A stretch of 64,000 nucleotides of DNA from assembly GCF_048544455.1 (NCBI RefSeq), contig NC_133534.1, positions 225,336,292 through 225,400,291 on the forward strand, given 5' to 3'. This DNA comes from Silene latifolia. Taxonomy: Eukaryota > Streptophyta > Magnoliopsida > Caryophyllales > Caryophyllaceae. Both the position numbers and the translations under genes were made by a program. The notes below the pieces were generated by a model, which saw nothing but the letters and a program-made list of their open reading frames with translations, ran no database searches and had not been told where the DNA came from. Every line of letters starts with the position of its first letter. Positions within the stretch are counted from its first letter, which is position 1. Positions 24,101 through 34,200 of the stretch are shown here, one piece after another.

Positions 24101-24547
24101 GGGACAACGTTCTCCTGAAAGTGTCTCCTATGCATGGGGTTATGAGATTTGGGAAGAAAGGCAAGCTGAGTCAGAAGTTCATATGACCATATGAGATCCT
24201 AGACCGGGTTGGAGAGGTTGCTTATCGTTTGGCTTTACCGTCTTCTTTGGATAGGGTACATAACGTGTTTCATGTATCTCAGCTGCGCAAGTATGTGAGT
24301 GATCCGTCACATGTGTTAGAGGCAGAGAGCATAGAGCATAGAGCTAGATGAGTCCTTGTCTTACCTTGAGGTGCCTAAGCAGATTATTGACCGAAAGGTT
24401 AGGAAGACTAGACATGGTGAGACAGTTTTGCTTAAGATCCTTTGGTCTAATCATGAGGTTAAGGAAGCTACATGGGAGGGAGAGGAGGCCATGAGAGAGC
24501 GTTACCCTTTCCTTTTTGATCAGGTATGTATGGTTACGGGGACGTAA
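21118..24547 (+). pseudogene. pol: pol of B2: protease, reverse transcriptase, RNase H, integrase, chromodomain
   Basis: The protease DSGA is at 21193-21204. Reverse transcriptase runs from about 21745, with the catalytic FIDD at 22189-22200. RNase H follows from about 22615 ([26 protein letters not shown]). The integrase zinc region is near 23265-23405 (H-H-C-C pattern ending CLTCQRVKG) and its core begins at [10 protein letters not shown] (23476), with SDRDARF and [10 protein letters not shown]. The chromodomain at about 24353-24525 contains YLEVPKQI and ILWSNHEVKEATWE. Breaks include stops at 21238-21240, 22024-22026, 22489-22491, about 23080, 23140, 23263, 23428, 23434 and 23455, indels near 21625-21720, and a short direct duplication near 24328-24345 that shifts the chromodomain frame. 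The product would copy and integrate the RNA, with the chromodomain directing insertion to heterochromatin. This copy cannot. Confidence 0.9.
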
Positions 24548-24730
24548 CCTTGTTTCTTTTAGGGGGGGTAGGAGATGATCGCAAAGAGTTTTTACACCTT
24601 TTTGTGTTGTGTCGGTATATTTAGTAGTGGTTTGAGTCGGGTTGAGTTGGTTGGTAGCATGTTTTTATGTTGAGTTTTGTTTTGGTTGTTGTGTCGGGAG
24701 TGTGGTAGTATGTTTTCTTTGTTGTGGTTT

Positions 24731-24768
24731 GAACTTCGGGGACGAAGTTCTTTTTAAGGAGGGAAAAC
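24731..24768 (+). promoter_or_regulatory. Hairpin and polypurine tract before 3' LTR of B2
   Basis: GAACTTCGGGGACGAAGTTC (24731-24750) is a perfect 8-bp stem with a GGGA loop. It is followed by the polypurine tract AAGGAGGGAAAA before the LTR. The identical 20-mer precedes the polypurine tracts of E and F. Confidence 0.85.
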
Positions 24769-26154
24769 TGTAATACTTTGATTTTATGAGTCTCTGGGTA
24801 CTCTATCGAGTGGGCCTTACTCTGTCGAGTAAGGGTGTTTTGGTTTTTAAAACAGTATTCTGTTTGTAGGGTACTCGATCGAGTAGGAGGCACTCGATCG
24901 AGTGCGTCAGTTACTCGATCGAGTAGCTCGGTTTACGGGTAATGTTTTGTCGGTTTTTGTTAATAACACGAATTAATATATATAAATCTTTCCGTCATCT
25001 TTATAATACACTTTTACAAATCTAATCACATTAAAAAGAGATTCAAGTTATGTTCTTCGCATTCATCCGTGTTATTGACAAATCCCGGAGGTTGAGAGGT
25101 CGGATTTCATCGTTCTTTGCATCCTTGTGATCCTTGTGTCGAGGGTAAGATCTACGTACCGATTTTATAGTATTTAGTCAAGTTTGTTTAAACCCTAATT
25201 TAAAGGATTGGGGATTTGTGTTAGTTTTTGTATGGTTAGTGATTATGTGATGATGTGTTAGGAGGAGGATTCGTAGAAGAGGCCTTTTGATACAGCTGTT
25301 GAGATCGTCTGCGTGTGTTGCATTCCAGGTAGGGTTTCCCTACTCAGTATTAGTCACATAATGTGTTGGTTGTTGGTTGTAATTGTTGTATAGTATCATA
25401 CTCGTGTTGTGACGGTTGTTGGAGTTGGTTACTGTTGATAGTTGTGATTGATTGTATCTGTCTGTGGTGTTCGGGGTGCGTCCCTGGCTGAGTGGGGTCA
25501 CTTGCGGGAGTGGCTTCACGCGCATTATTCGCCTTCTGTGGAACCCGCCACAAAAAGGTTGTGCACATTAATGGATTTGGGTTATTCGCTCTACGGTATG
25601 AGCGGGGCTTTGGTGGGAACGGCTGCGGTCCCCCACTGGCGGAGTGGAGTTACCAGTTATGATGGGTACTCTGGCAGGACTACACACTTTAGTGTGTAGT
25701 CATGATGAGGAGTTGATTGTGGAGTTTGGGTTATGTGACGGTTGTGATGTGTTGGTTTCTGTTTTATAGTAATTATATATGATTGTGTGATTAGTACTGA
25801 CCCCGTTTAATGTTTTGAAAACTGTGGTGATCCATTCGGGGATGGTGAGCAGTTGTTGAGCAGGTATGAGTCGAGACATATGGGCTAGCTGGGATGTGTC
25901 ACCACAAGATGATAGAGTCTTCCACTGTAGTTTGAGTAGCTTATCAGACATTTTGATTAGTTGTTAGACTTTTGGTTTGAGAACATGTAACCGTATTTTA
26001 TCAGTTGGTTTGGTTTGTATTCACTAAACTTTATACTATTTAAATGTTGTTTCTTTATTGTCTTTTGATTATCATTGCCTCGAGAAACCGAGATGGTGAC
26101 GTCTTTATACCTGAGTGGTCCTGGTAAGGCACTTGGGGGTATGGGGGTGTCACA
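24769..26154 (+). repeat. 3' LTR of B2
   Basis: It is 1386 bp, starts TGTAATACT and ends GTCACA. It has three palindrome sites where the 5' LTR has four. TSD TTGAC follows at 26155. Confidence 0.93.
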
Positions 26155-27621
26155 TTGACCACAGCTCCAATCTTAGCATTGCCTGAAGGGAGTGAAAACT
26201 TTGAGGTGTATACAAATGCTTCAAAGAATGGGTTGGGTTGTGTGTTGATGCAGAATAGGAAAGTGATTGCCTATGCTTCTAGGCAATTGAAGCCTTATGA
26301 GGAGAACTACCCTACACATGATCTGGAGTTGGGTGCAGTTGTGTTTGCTCTTAAGATTTGGAGACATTACCTATATGGGGCGACCTTTAAGGTGTTTTCA
26401 GATCACAAGAGTCTCAAGTACATCTTCACTCAAAAGGAGTTGAACATGAGACAGAGGAGGTGGATGGAGTTGATTGGGGATTATGAAATGGATATTATAT
26501 ACCATGAAGGGAAAGCCAATGTGGTTGCAGATGCTTTGAGCAGGAAGAGCGTGCATTCTCTTTGCACGGCTGTGTCTTTGATGAGATTGAGAGATGAGGT
26601 GGGGAAGTTCGGGATACATATGATCCAGAAAGGTGATGCTATGGGGGATTTGACAGTGGAGCCAGATATTTATGATGATATTCGTAGGAAACAGGCGTTG
26701 GATCCCAAGATTAAGGAGTGGAGAGCTGGAGTAGAGAAAGGGACAGTGTCTAGATTCTCTATTCATACAGATGGTAGTGTGAGAGTTGATGGGAGGTGTT
26801 GTGTTCCTAATGATGAGGAGTTGAAAAAGAGAATCATGACAGAGGCTCATTGCACACCATACTCGGTACATCCAGGCGGTGACAAGCTATACAAGGACTT
26901 GAAGAAGACTTTCTGGTGGCCTAGGATGAAGAAAGAAACAATTGAGTTTGTGGCTCGTTGTTTGACTTGTCAGAGAGTGAAAGGGGAGCAACGACGACCA
27001 CAAGGTAAGATTCAGTCTCTTGAGGTACCTGAGTGGAAGTGGGAGTCCATTTCTATGGATTTTATCATGGGTTTACCGAAGAGTCAACAGGGTAACAACA
27101 TGATATGGGTTATAGTAGACCGACTGACCAAGTCAACTCATTTTGTGCCAATGAAAGATACATGGACTAAGACACAGTTAGCTATGGCTTATCGGAAAAA
27201 CGTGGTTCGACTGCATAGGGTGCCTAATGACATAGTGTCTGATAGAGATTCGAGATTCATCTCACAATTTTGGAAAGAGTTGCAGGAGTCTTTGGGAACT
27301 ACCTTAAAGATGAGTACAGCATTTCATCCTGCGACAGATGGCCAGATGGAGAGGACCATCAAGACTTTAGAGGATATGTTGCGAGCTTGTGTTATGGATT
27401 TTGGTGGTAGTTGGCAGTAGAGGTTGGATTTTATTGTGTTTTCCTACAACAACAGCTATCACACCAGTATTGGCATGACACCATTTGAGGCTTTATATGG
27501 GAGGAGGTGTAGGAGTCCGATTTGTTGGGACGATAGTGCTAAGGCAGTGGTTTTTGGACCATAAATGGTGAGTGAGATGGTGGAACAAATTAAGCTGATC
27601 AGACAGAGGATAAGAGCGACC
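26155..27621 (+). pseudogene. pol: pol of E, part 2: RNase H and integrase
   Basis: Continuing directly after B2, the frame is open for 421 codons (26155-27420) with RNase H ([11 protein letters not shown], in which the usual catalytic Asp of YTDAS is Asn; [21 protein letters not shown]) and the integrase zinc region and core ([27 protein letters not shown]). A TAG at 27418-27420 and further stops (TAA near 27562) follow. Unlike B2 and F, this copy keeps the sense codon AAG at 27006-27008, between the integrase zinc domain and core. The reading is cut at 27621 by element C and resumes at 51212. Confidence 0.9.
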
Positions 27622-29098
27622 TGATAAGTGCATTTTGTATAGTCTTTTTATACAATTTCAGCACGTATTTCCATGTACTTTTGTACTGTTTATATTGCAT
27701 TTTGCCCCGAATTGGCTACTTTGGTTCGTTTTGTCCGTTTGGTAGAAATGAACGTGAAGGTAGTGGAATCGTACCATTTTCGTCCCTTTTTGCATGCATT
27801 TTGAGGAGATGGGATTGTTCAGAGTGAGATCTTGAATTATTTTGCGTGAAGGAACGGTCTACGGAGCAGTCGGTCACGAGTTTGAGCTGTTTTGGAGGAA
27901 GAACACTCAATCGAGCTGTTTTGTTACTCGATCGAGTGGTTTCTATGGCTGAGGTTTTTCGATCGAGTAGTATTGTACTCGATCAAGAAGTGCTGGAATT
28001 AGGAGTTACTCGATCAAGTAATAATTTTGCTCGATCGAGTAGATATTTTGGAGAAGTACTCGATCGAGTTGTTTCAGACTACTCGATCGAGTGGTTTTGG
28101 CTGTCATGGGCTTTAATTAGTCCGTGAACGTGTTTTAGCTTATGGACTTAGTAATTTTTCTATTTAAACGCATAATAACTAGGTCATTGGCATTAAGTTT
28201 TTTACCTATCATTTTGACATTACGCTTGAACGCTTCTCTTTTCCTTTCACTGTAACTTTGTTTTCGGGGTTATTTAGCTCGGATTTGTTTGTTCTTTACG
28301 CCGAACTCTTGCGATTGTAATCTCTTTCTCCCTTTTTAATATTAATCTTTCATTTATTCATCTTAATTACTTGTTTTGCTCTTCCCTAATTCCTGCCCTA
28401 ATCTTTGTTTATGCATTTTAATTATTATTTCATCATGCTTTATATTAGTTATCTTAATATTGTTATTATTGACAACATTAGCGATATGAGTAGTTAAATC
28501 ATTTCATGTTGGGATTAGGGGATCTGCGGTGGAAATGTGACGATGTAGTAAATAGGTTAGATGAATTAATTGTGAGACTCTGTCCCCATAGCAATATAAC
28601 TGTATTTACCGACTTAGTTGAGTGCACGCTTCTGAGTCACCTTTTTAATCTGGTTAAATTTAATCCTGGATCGGAAGATTGGACTAAATAGGCCTGCTAT
28701 GAACAGTAGACTACCCTGACAAGGACGGAAGTTAATTTAGTGGTAATTTAGGATAGAAAGTGGACCGGAAGGACCTTTCCATATCCGTCTCGCAGTAATT
28801 TATCTAAGTTGTTTACAGTTGAGTCACTGGACTACCGTAATGAACCAAAATCCTGACATGTCCCCTCTCTATTGATAGTTTAATCTCATTTTCTGCCTTT
28901 ATTGCTCTTTCCTTGCTTCTCTTCCTTTAAACCTTTTAGTTTAGAAAATCAAATTATAACCCCCCCCCCCCCCCAATTTGTAACCAAATAGACGGACTCT
29001 TACAGATATCTTGCCTCCCTGAGTAGATCGACCTGACTTCCCTAGCTATATAGTTAGTTTAGTTAGTCATTTTTGATAGGTATACGACAGCCCTGTCA
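27622..29098 (+). repeat. 5' LTR of C
   Basis: It starts TGATAAGTGC and ends CCCTGTCA. It has palindrome sites at about 27905-28095, including one extra site relative to the 3' LTR (near 27908-27935). A 15-C tract lies at 28960-28974. Short frames in it are not genes. Confidence 0.92.
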
Positions 29099-29103
29099 AA
29101 TTT

Positions 29104-29121
29104 TGGCGCCGTTGCCGGGGA
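29104..29121 (+). promoter_or_regulatory. Primer-binding site of C, Asp-type
   Basis: TGGCGCCGTTGCCGGGGA lies five bases after the LTR. It is the typical Athila/Tat primer site. Confidence 0.93.
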
Positions 29122-29219
29122 GGCAATTGCCCTATCTGTCTTTGTTTCGTTTATTTTATCCGTCTCAGGGAATTTTTATTCCTTTAGGCAGTTCTTATTC
29201 ATTTCTTTCAGTGTTGTGT

Positions 29220-30545
29220 ATGCCTGAGTCAAACGGGTTGGAGTTAGTTCCGGTGATTCGAGCCGAGAGACTGCATTGGGCATAGACTCTGTCTGCAAAG
29301 AGAATCACGAAAGGAAGCCTTGAGTACTTTCGAACCCGAACTTCAGCATTTCCTATTTACCGAAAATACATCTTTTGAAGAAGACACTTTCAGTTCTGTA
29401 AACCAACCAGTAAAGATGCCGAATATTGCTAGTCATTTGGAGCCTAAAGCATCATCTATTCCTAAAGGTTTCAATCTCCAGACTGAGGATGGGAATACTT
29501 TCGACATCCGTCCGTCCTATATCAATCTGGTGGAGAGAAATCTCTTTAGAGTTGTGGCAGGTGAAGACCCGAGGAAGCATATGGAGGTCTTTATGGACTA
29601 CTGTTCTACTATCCCCGCCACAAAGGGGGTAACTCAAGACAAGATTAAGGAGGTTCTGTTTCCTTTTTCTTTGACTGACTCAGCTAGGGAGTGGCTGACT
29701 GATTTGGACCACACGGCCGCGGGGGTCACAGACTGGGAGACCCTGGCTCTTGCTTTTTATAAGAGATATTTCCCTCCGCAGCGCACTAATCAGCTGAGGG
29801 CCAAGATTACCAGTTTCAAACAGGCACCTGATGAAACTTTCTATGAAGCATGGTGCCGTATCAAGAGGTTGGTGAGGTCTCTTCCTCACCATGTTTTTGA
29901 TCCGTGGTTCTTGTCCAATCAGTTCTACAATGTGTTGTACGATGATCACAGACCATACTTGATGCATCATCCAACGGAAGATTCCAAAAGAACACTGACG
30001 ATGATAAGGGATGGGCTCTTATTGAAGAGATGGTGATCCACTGTGCTGAGTGTGGGAACCCGAGGGACGGTATTAGAACAGTTTATGCAGTTGATAAGCA
30101 AGTTGTGGCTCAGCTAGAAGCCATGAATGCTAGATTTGATAAGTTAGAGCTGCATTCTGCTGGGGAGCCTCAGACGGTCCATTTTCTTACTAGAGAGGAG
30201 ACTGTCACATGTGAGAGGTGTGGGAGCAATGACGGTCACACTGTTGTTGGCTGTCTTACAGAGAAGGAACGGGTCCTTGCTTTTCAACAATGCAGGCAAG
30301 GAGGGGGTTCCTATTATAATAACCAAGGGACAGTCCATCCCAATTTGAGGTGGATAAGTCAAAATGTGCTCAATCCTACCCCTCCTCTACAGCAGCAGCA
30401 GCCATATATCCCTCCTCATAAGGCTCAACAAGGCTTTCAGAAGCCTCCTTCCTTTCCTACACCGAACCAAGGTACATCATCTTCTGGTGGGGTAAGTGAG
30501 CTAGGTGAGTTGAAGACGATGTTACAGTATTTGACAAAGCAGTGA
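29220..30545 (+). pseudogene. gag: gag of C
   Basis: A likely ATG at 29220 begins MPESNGLEL, but a frame change before about 29290 is needed to reach the main frame. The gag domain (29320-30036) shows EDPRKHMEVFMDYC, FPFSLTDSAREWLTDL, FYKRYFPPQRTNQLRAKI, EAWCRIKRLVR and LSNQFYNVL, all typical of Athila/Ogre gag. A second frame change near 30030 leads to a zinc-knuckle-like CERCGSNDGHTVVGC (about 30209-30255) and a Gln/Pro-rich stretch. A TGA at 30543-30545 interrupts; the sequence then stays in the same frame into the protease region. Three breaks make it a pseudogene. It would have formed the particle and bound RNA. Confidence 0.88.
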
Positions 30546-31913
30546 CAGCTGAGTGATCAACAAAAAGATGCATCTATCAAGGCACTTGAAACTCATGTTG
30601 CCCAGTTAGCCGCGAACCAGTCCACAAGGAAACCGGGACATAAGAATCCACATGAGACGGTAAATTTAGTTAATTTGAGGAGCGGTTATTCATATGAAGG
30701 ACCGAAATCAGACCCGGGGAAGGAAATTGCTGCTGATGAACAGTGCACTGTCGAAGAAAAAGAGCTGACGACAAAGAAAGTACTCGATCGACTAATTTCT
30801 GGGGGTCGATCGAGTAAAAATGCTGAAGAAAGGACTCGATCGAGTGGAATTTCTACTTGATCGAGTGAACAGGAAAAAGAAGAGCTCGATCGAGTAAATA
30901 AAACTGCTCGATCGAGTGAATTTGCGGAAGAATCTGCTCGATCGAATGACATTTTTGGTCGATCGAGTAATGCTGATAAAGAACAACTCGATCGAGAGCC
31001 TGCTAGTGCTCGATCGAGTGAAAAATCACCTGAAAGACCACGTTCGAGAGGAAAGAAGTCTCGATCGAAGGATTTAGAGCTTGATCCGGCTGATACATTG
31101 GAAGAGAGGAACAAAGGGCTCAAGATACCCATCACGGTGCCCTTCCCGAGGCGTTTGCAGAGTACTAAGGTTAATCAACAATTCGGCAAATTTGCCGAAC
31201 TCCTGAAAAGCTTGCAAGTCACTGTGCCATTCGCCGAATTGCTAACACAGGTACCCTCTTACCTTAAATTTATGAAAGAAATTTTATCGCGTAAGAGGCA
31301 CATTAACGACCAGGAGACGGTAGCTTTGAACGAGGTAGGGACGGCCCTAGTTCAGAATACGTTACCTCCCAAACAGTCAGACCCGGGTAGTTTTTCGATT
31401 CCGTGTCATATTGATACCCACTTAATTGATAACGCGTTATGCGATCTTGGCGCTAGCGTGAGTGTCTTACCGCTGTCTCTGGCTAAGATACTTGGTTTGA
31501 CCAAGTTTAATTGCACAAATATGACTGTTCAGATGGCCGACCGTAGCATATCACGGCCACTAGGTGTCATAGAAGACATACCTGTTAAGATCGGGAGGTT
31601 CTTTATTCCCGTTGACTTCGTTGTACTTGACATCCCCGAAGATACCCATACCCCTATCATTTTAGGGAGACCATTTTTATTTACTGCCCGTGTAGTGATA
31701 GACGTCGGGGGCAAGACATTGACTTTCCAGGTTGGGGACGAGGAATTGATATTCCATCAGTCTAAGTTCCGAATGGCTCCCATGCAAGCTCAGCCTTACA
31801 ATGCCCTCTCTTCTACTGACCCTCCTATTGACACTCCAAATGAAGATTTGGAACAACGTGCTGCTATCGTGACCCCTCCGCCTCAGGTTGAGATTAAAAA
31901 GGAGGAAAGTTCG
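30546..31913 (+). pseudogene. pro: gag-pro of C, protease unit copy 1, 5' part (split by D)
   Basis: The frame continues from gag through a palindrome-coded linker (see 30780-31072), with a TGA at 30858-30860 where one palindrome has CGA changed to TGA. It then runs open through PITVPFPRRLQ, LKFMKEILSRKRH and the protease active site DLGAS (31443-31457), to IILGRPF and GKTLTFQVGDEELIF. DLGAS in place of DTGA is usual for Athila-type proteases. The frame stops at 31913 where element D is inserted; its tail resumes at 40875. Confidence 0.88.
30780..31072 (+). repeat. TCGATCGA array inside the gag-pro reading frame
   Basis: About eleven palindromes or near copies lie within codons at 15-35 bp spacing. 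Depending on phase they are read as LDR, RSS or ARSSE, so the protein linker is a string of DR and RSS repeats between ordinary acidic residues. The copies at 31009 and 31055 fall inside the tandem unit and are repeated in copies 2 and 3. Confidence 0.88.
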
Positions 31914-33389
31914 TGTTGGAAATCTATATCTCATTATACAACATATTCTTATATGTTTCAAATTTATTTAGTCATAAAATAAATTCTAGATCTTATGCAT
32001 GCAAACTAAAAAGATAAGAGAAGCCAATGAGGTCGTTGCCTAGTGGTAAGGACTGAGGTACTGCTGACGATAGGTCGCAGGTTCGAATCCCCCCTCCCCT
32101 TTATTGTATAAAGTCCACCGGGGACTCTAAAAATGCCGGTCCTTCGATGTACCAAAAAAAAAAAAAAAAAACTAAAAAGATAAGAGAAGAAATAATGTTC
32201 CTTACTATGATAATTTCGGTCATCATATGGGCACCAACAAGATCTCCTTCTTGTTAGTTCTTGAGCTTTCCATTAATGGATGAACATTCATGACTTCAAA
32301 TTAGAAGCCCTCCAATTAGTAGCACCCAAAACTATCCCTCAAATCCACAAACTAATATGTACTAGATATTTGTAATGTGGTTAACTTAAAATTGATTACT
32401 AATACTCATATACTACTACTAGTATTATTAGTTATTGATTTAAACAAATTAGATTCATAAAACTTGAATTTTATGAAGAACAAGAGAGAGAAGTAGTTGT
32501 TTTTCATAAAACATAAGAGAATGATAAAAAGAGGAAAAATCCACTCACTTTTTTCACCAAAACCGGTTGGTGTATGGTATATGGACCAATTTTTCTTTTT
32601 CTTTTTGTCTTCACAAGACAAATTGGTGTAAGGCTTTTGCATGGTCAAGTCATTATCAAGTGTCATAGACAAATGAATAAGACAAATGAACAAGACAAAA
32701 TTTCTCACAAGCTCACCAATATTTCGGTTTACATGTGGTAATATGGAGTCCATTTTATTTTTGTCAATTGTACAATTGTATGTCATGTGACATGTGACAT
32801 GTCTTATGTCATGTTTTAATTTAAAATGCATATTTAAAAAATTAAATATCATTTACAAATTAAATTAATCATTTTTAACAAATTGACTAGTAATATAAAA
32901 TTACTTTCTCATAAAATGGTCATTTAATTACTAGTTAATATAATTCACAACATCTTGTAATTATAACTAACTTATCATTCTCATCTCGCGTGTTTCGCAA
33001 ACACCGATTAATTTTAGTAATATAACTTCTTAAATTACTAAATAAAGTCTCATTTAATCACATTATAATAAGATGTCATTATCTCTCTTATGATAATAAT
33101 TTGTTCAATTTTAAGGAATTAATTAATCTGTATCGGCATACAATTAATTAACCTTTTCAATTAAGGGAATCGTCCTTTAGGTGTGACCTCAAGGGATCAA
33201 CTGATCACCACCGTCGCACAGCAAGTAATGTCAAACTCTAGCCACCAATCATTACCGATATGTGTGGACCAGTTGACTATATATGTAATGTATCATCCCT
33301 TTCGTATTCTTGGTATGAGATTTAAATATGTGATCAATTTGATCAACAATTGTGATCGCATTATTGTCGGAGGACACTTACTCCAACAA
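31914..33389 (-). repeat. 3' LTR of D, containing a SINE
   Basis: It matches 39560-40869 except for the 166-bp SINE plus TSD at 32024-32189. Without it the LTR is 1310 bp. The 148-residue minus-strand frame (32406-32852) is repeated in the other LTR and starts with a non-ATG codon, so it is not called. Confidence 0.93.
32024..32170 (+). mobile_element. tRNA-derived SINE with 19-bp TSD
   Basis: The head is tRNA-like, with Pol III A box TGCCTAGTGG (32037-32046) and B box GGTTCGAATCC (32080-32090). The body is short and ends in a tail of about 17 A. TSD actaaaaagataagagaag is present at 32005-32023 and 32171-32189. The other LTR of D has the empty site (39650-39668, one base different), so the SINE landed after D did. 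At about 147 bp it is within the usual SINE length. A true tRNA gene is excluded by the tail, the TSD and the lack of an acceptor stem. Confidence 0.93.
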
Positions 33390-34200
33390 TCTCCCACTTG
33401 TCCTCGACAAGTGTGCGTCACCAATTCTCTTGTCCTATTACTATCTCCCACTCAATGCAAGGTGTCTTTCGGTCGTACGTGCAAGTGATCATATCGAGAG
33501 TGGTTTCCTCGATCTGGAGAATAACTGATTGACCGGAGTTATCTACCATAGATGCCATCCGAGCGTGGCCACGCATTTCCAGTTCATTACTCCTCGAGTG
33601 GCCCTGAGATATTGTTTTAACCCTGACAAGGGGGTGGACAATTCCTATCACACTTATTCCCTTCGACTAGCCACAGCCATCATAACCCAAAATATGCCCA
33701 TTTGACCCCATTTACGAAGGTCGTAGTAACACAAATCAAAGTTAATCTGAAACTGTGCCATCTTAGGCGAACAGTCTTTAGTCAAAAGAATCGACTCATT
33801 AGAATACTATAGTAGCTCTCGCCAGGACCAGGGTATATAAATTTGCCAGAACTCTATAAGCGGTCACTACCCGACAAAGTGTTCCTAACAGTCTGCCTAT
33901 GTGATCGACTAGTCATCTCACATGACTCTATGGCACTTGAACTTGCCATCAATCGCATCACACTCTTGTCACTTCGAGACGTCACCTCATACAAGTGACT
34001 ATGGGCGAATACCATGTTAATCTGGGTTCACTTTAACGGGGTTCAATGTTGTCTCTACAACCCGTTTGGATGTAACAAAGTATAATAAAAGAGTTTTAAA
34101 GTAAAAACTCGAACGACAAATGCGATTATCACATATGAATAGTCAATGCCTGATTACTATTTCATATTCTATAATCTAGTTTGATCTTGAATGTAGTTGT
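33390..34200 (-). other. 3' untranslated region and polypurine tract of D
   Basis: The complement of the polypurine tract (tctcccacttgtc) is at 33391-33403, next to the LTR. The rest matches the 3' UTR of A in reverse and has no gene. Confidence 0.75.

Larger units (their letters stand above)
15952..26154 (+). mobile_element. Element B2: full-length Tekay/Del-like chromovirus
   Basis: The element runs from TGTAATACTACGG to GGGTGTCACA with the exact TSD TTGAC (15947-15951 and 26155-26159). It lies within the reverse transcriptase/RNase H region of its own relative E. LTRs are 1406 and 1386 bp. The internal region has an iMet-type PBS, a palindrome-rich leader interrupted by solo LTR S, gag, pol and a chromodomain. 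Both coding parts are broken. Removing S (1712 bp plus one 5-bp TSD copy) leaves about 8.5 kb, close to the length of F. Confidence 0.94.

Noticed and set aside
32030-32100. tRNA gene
   Set aside because: A and B boxes are present, but the unit has a poly(A) tail and a 19-bp TSD and no acceptor-stem pairing, so it is a SINE head.
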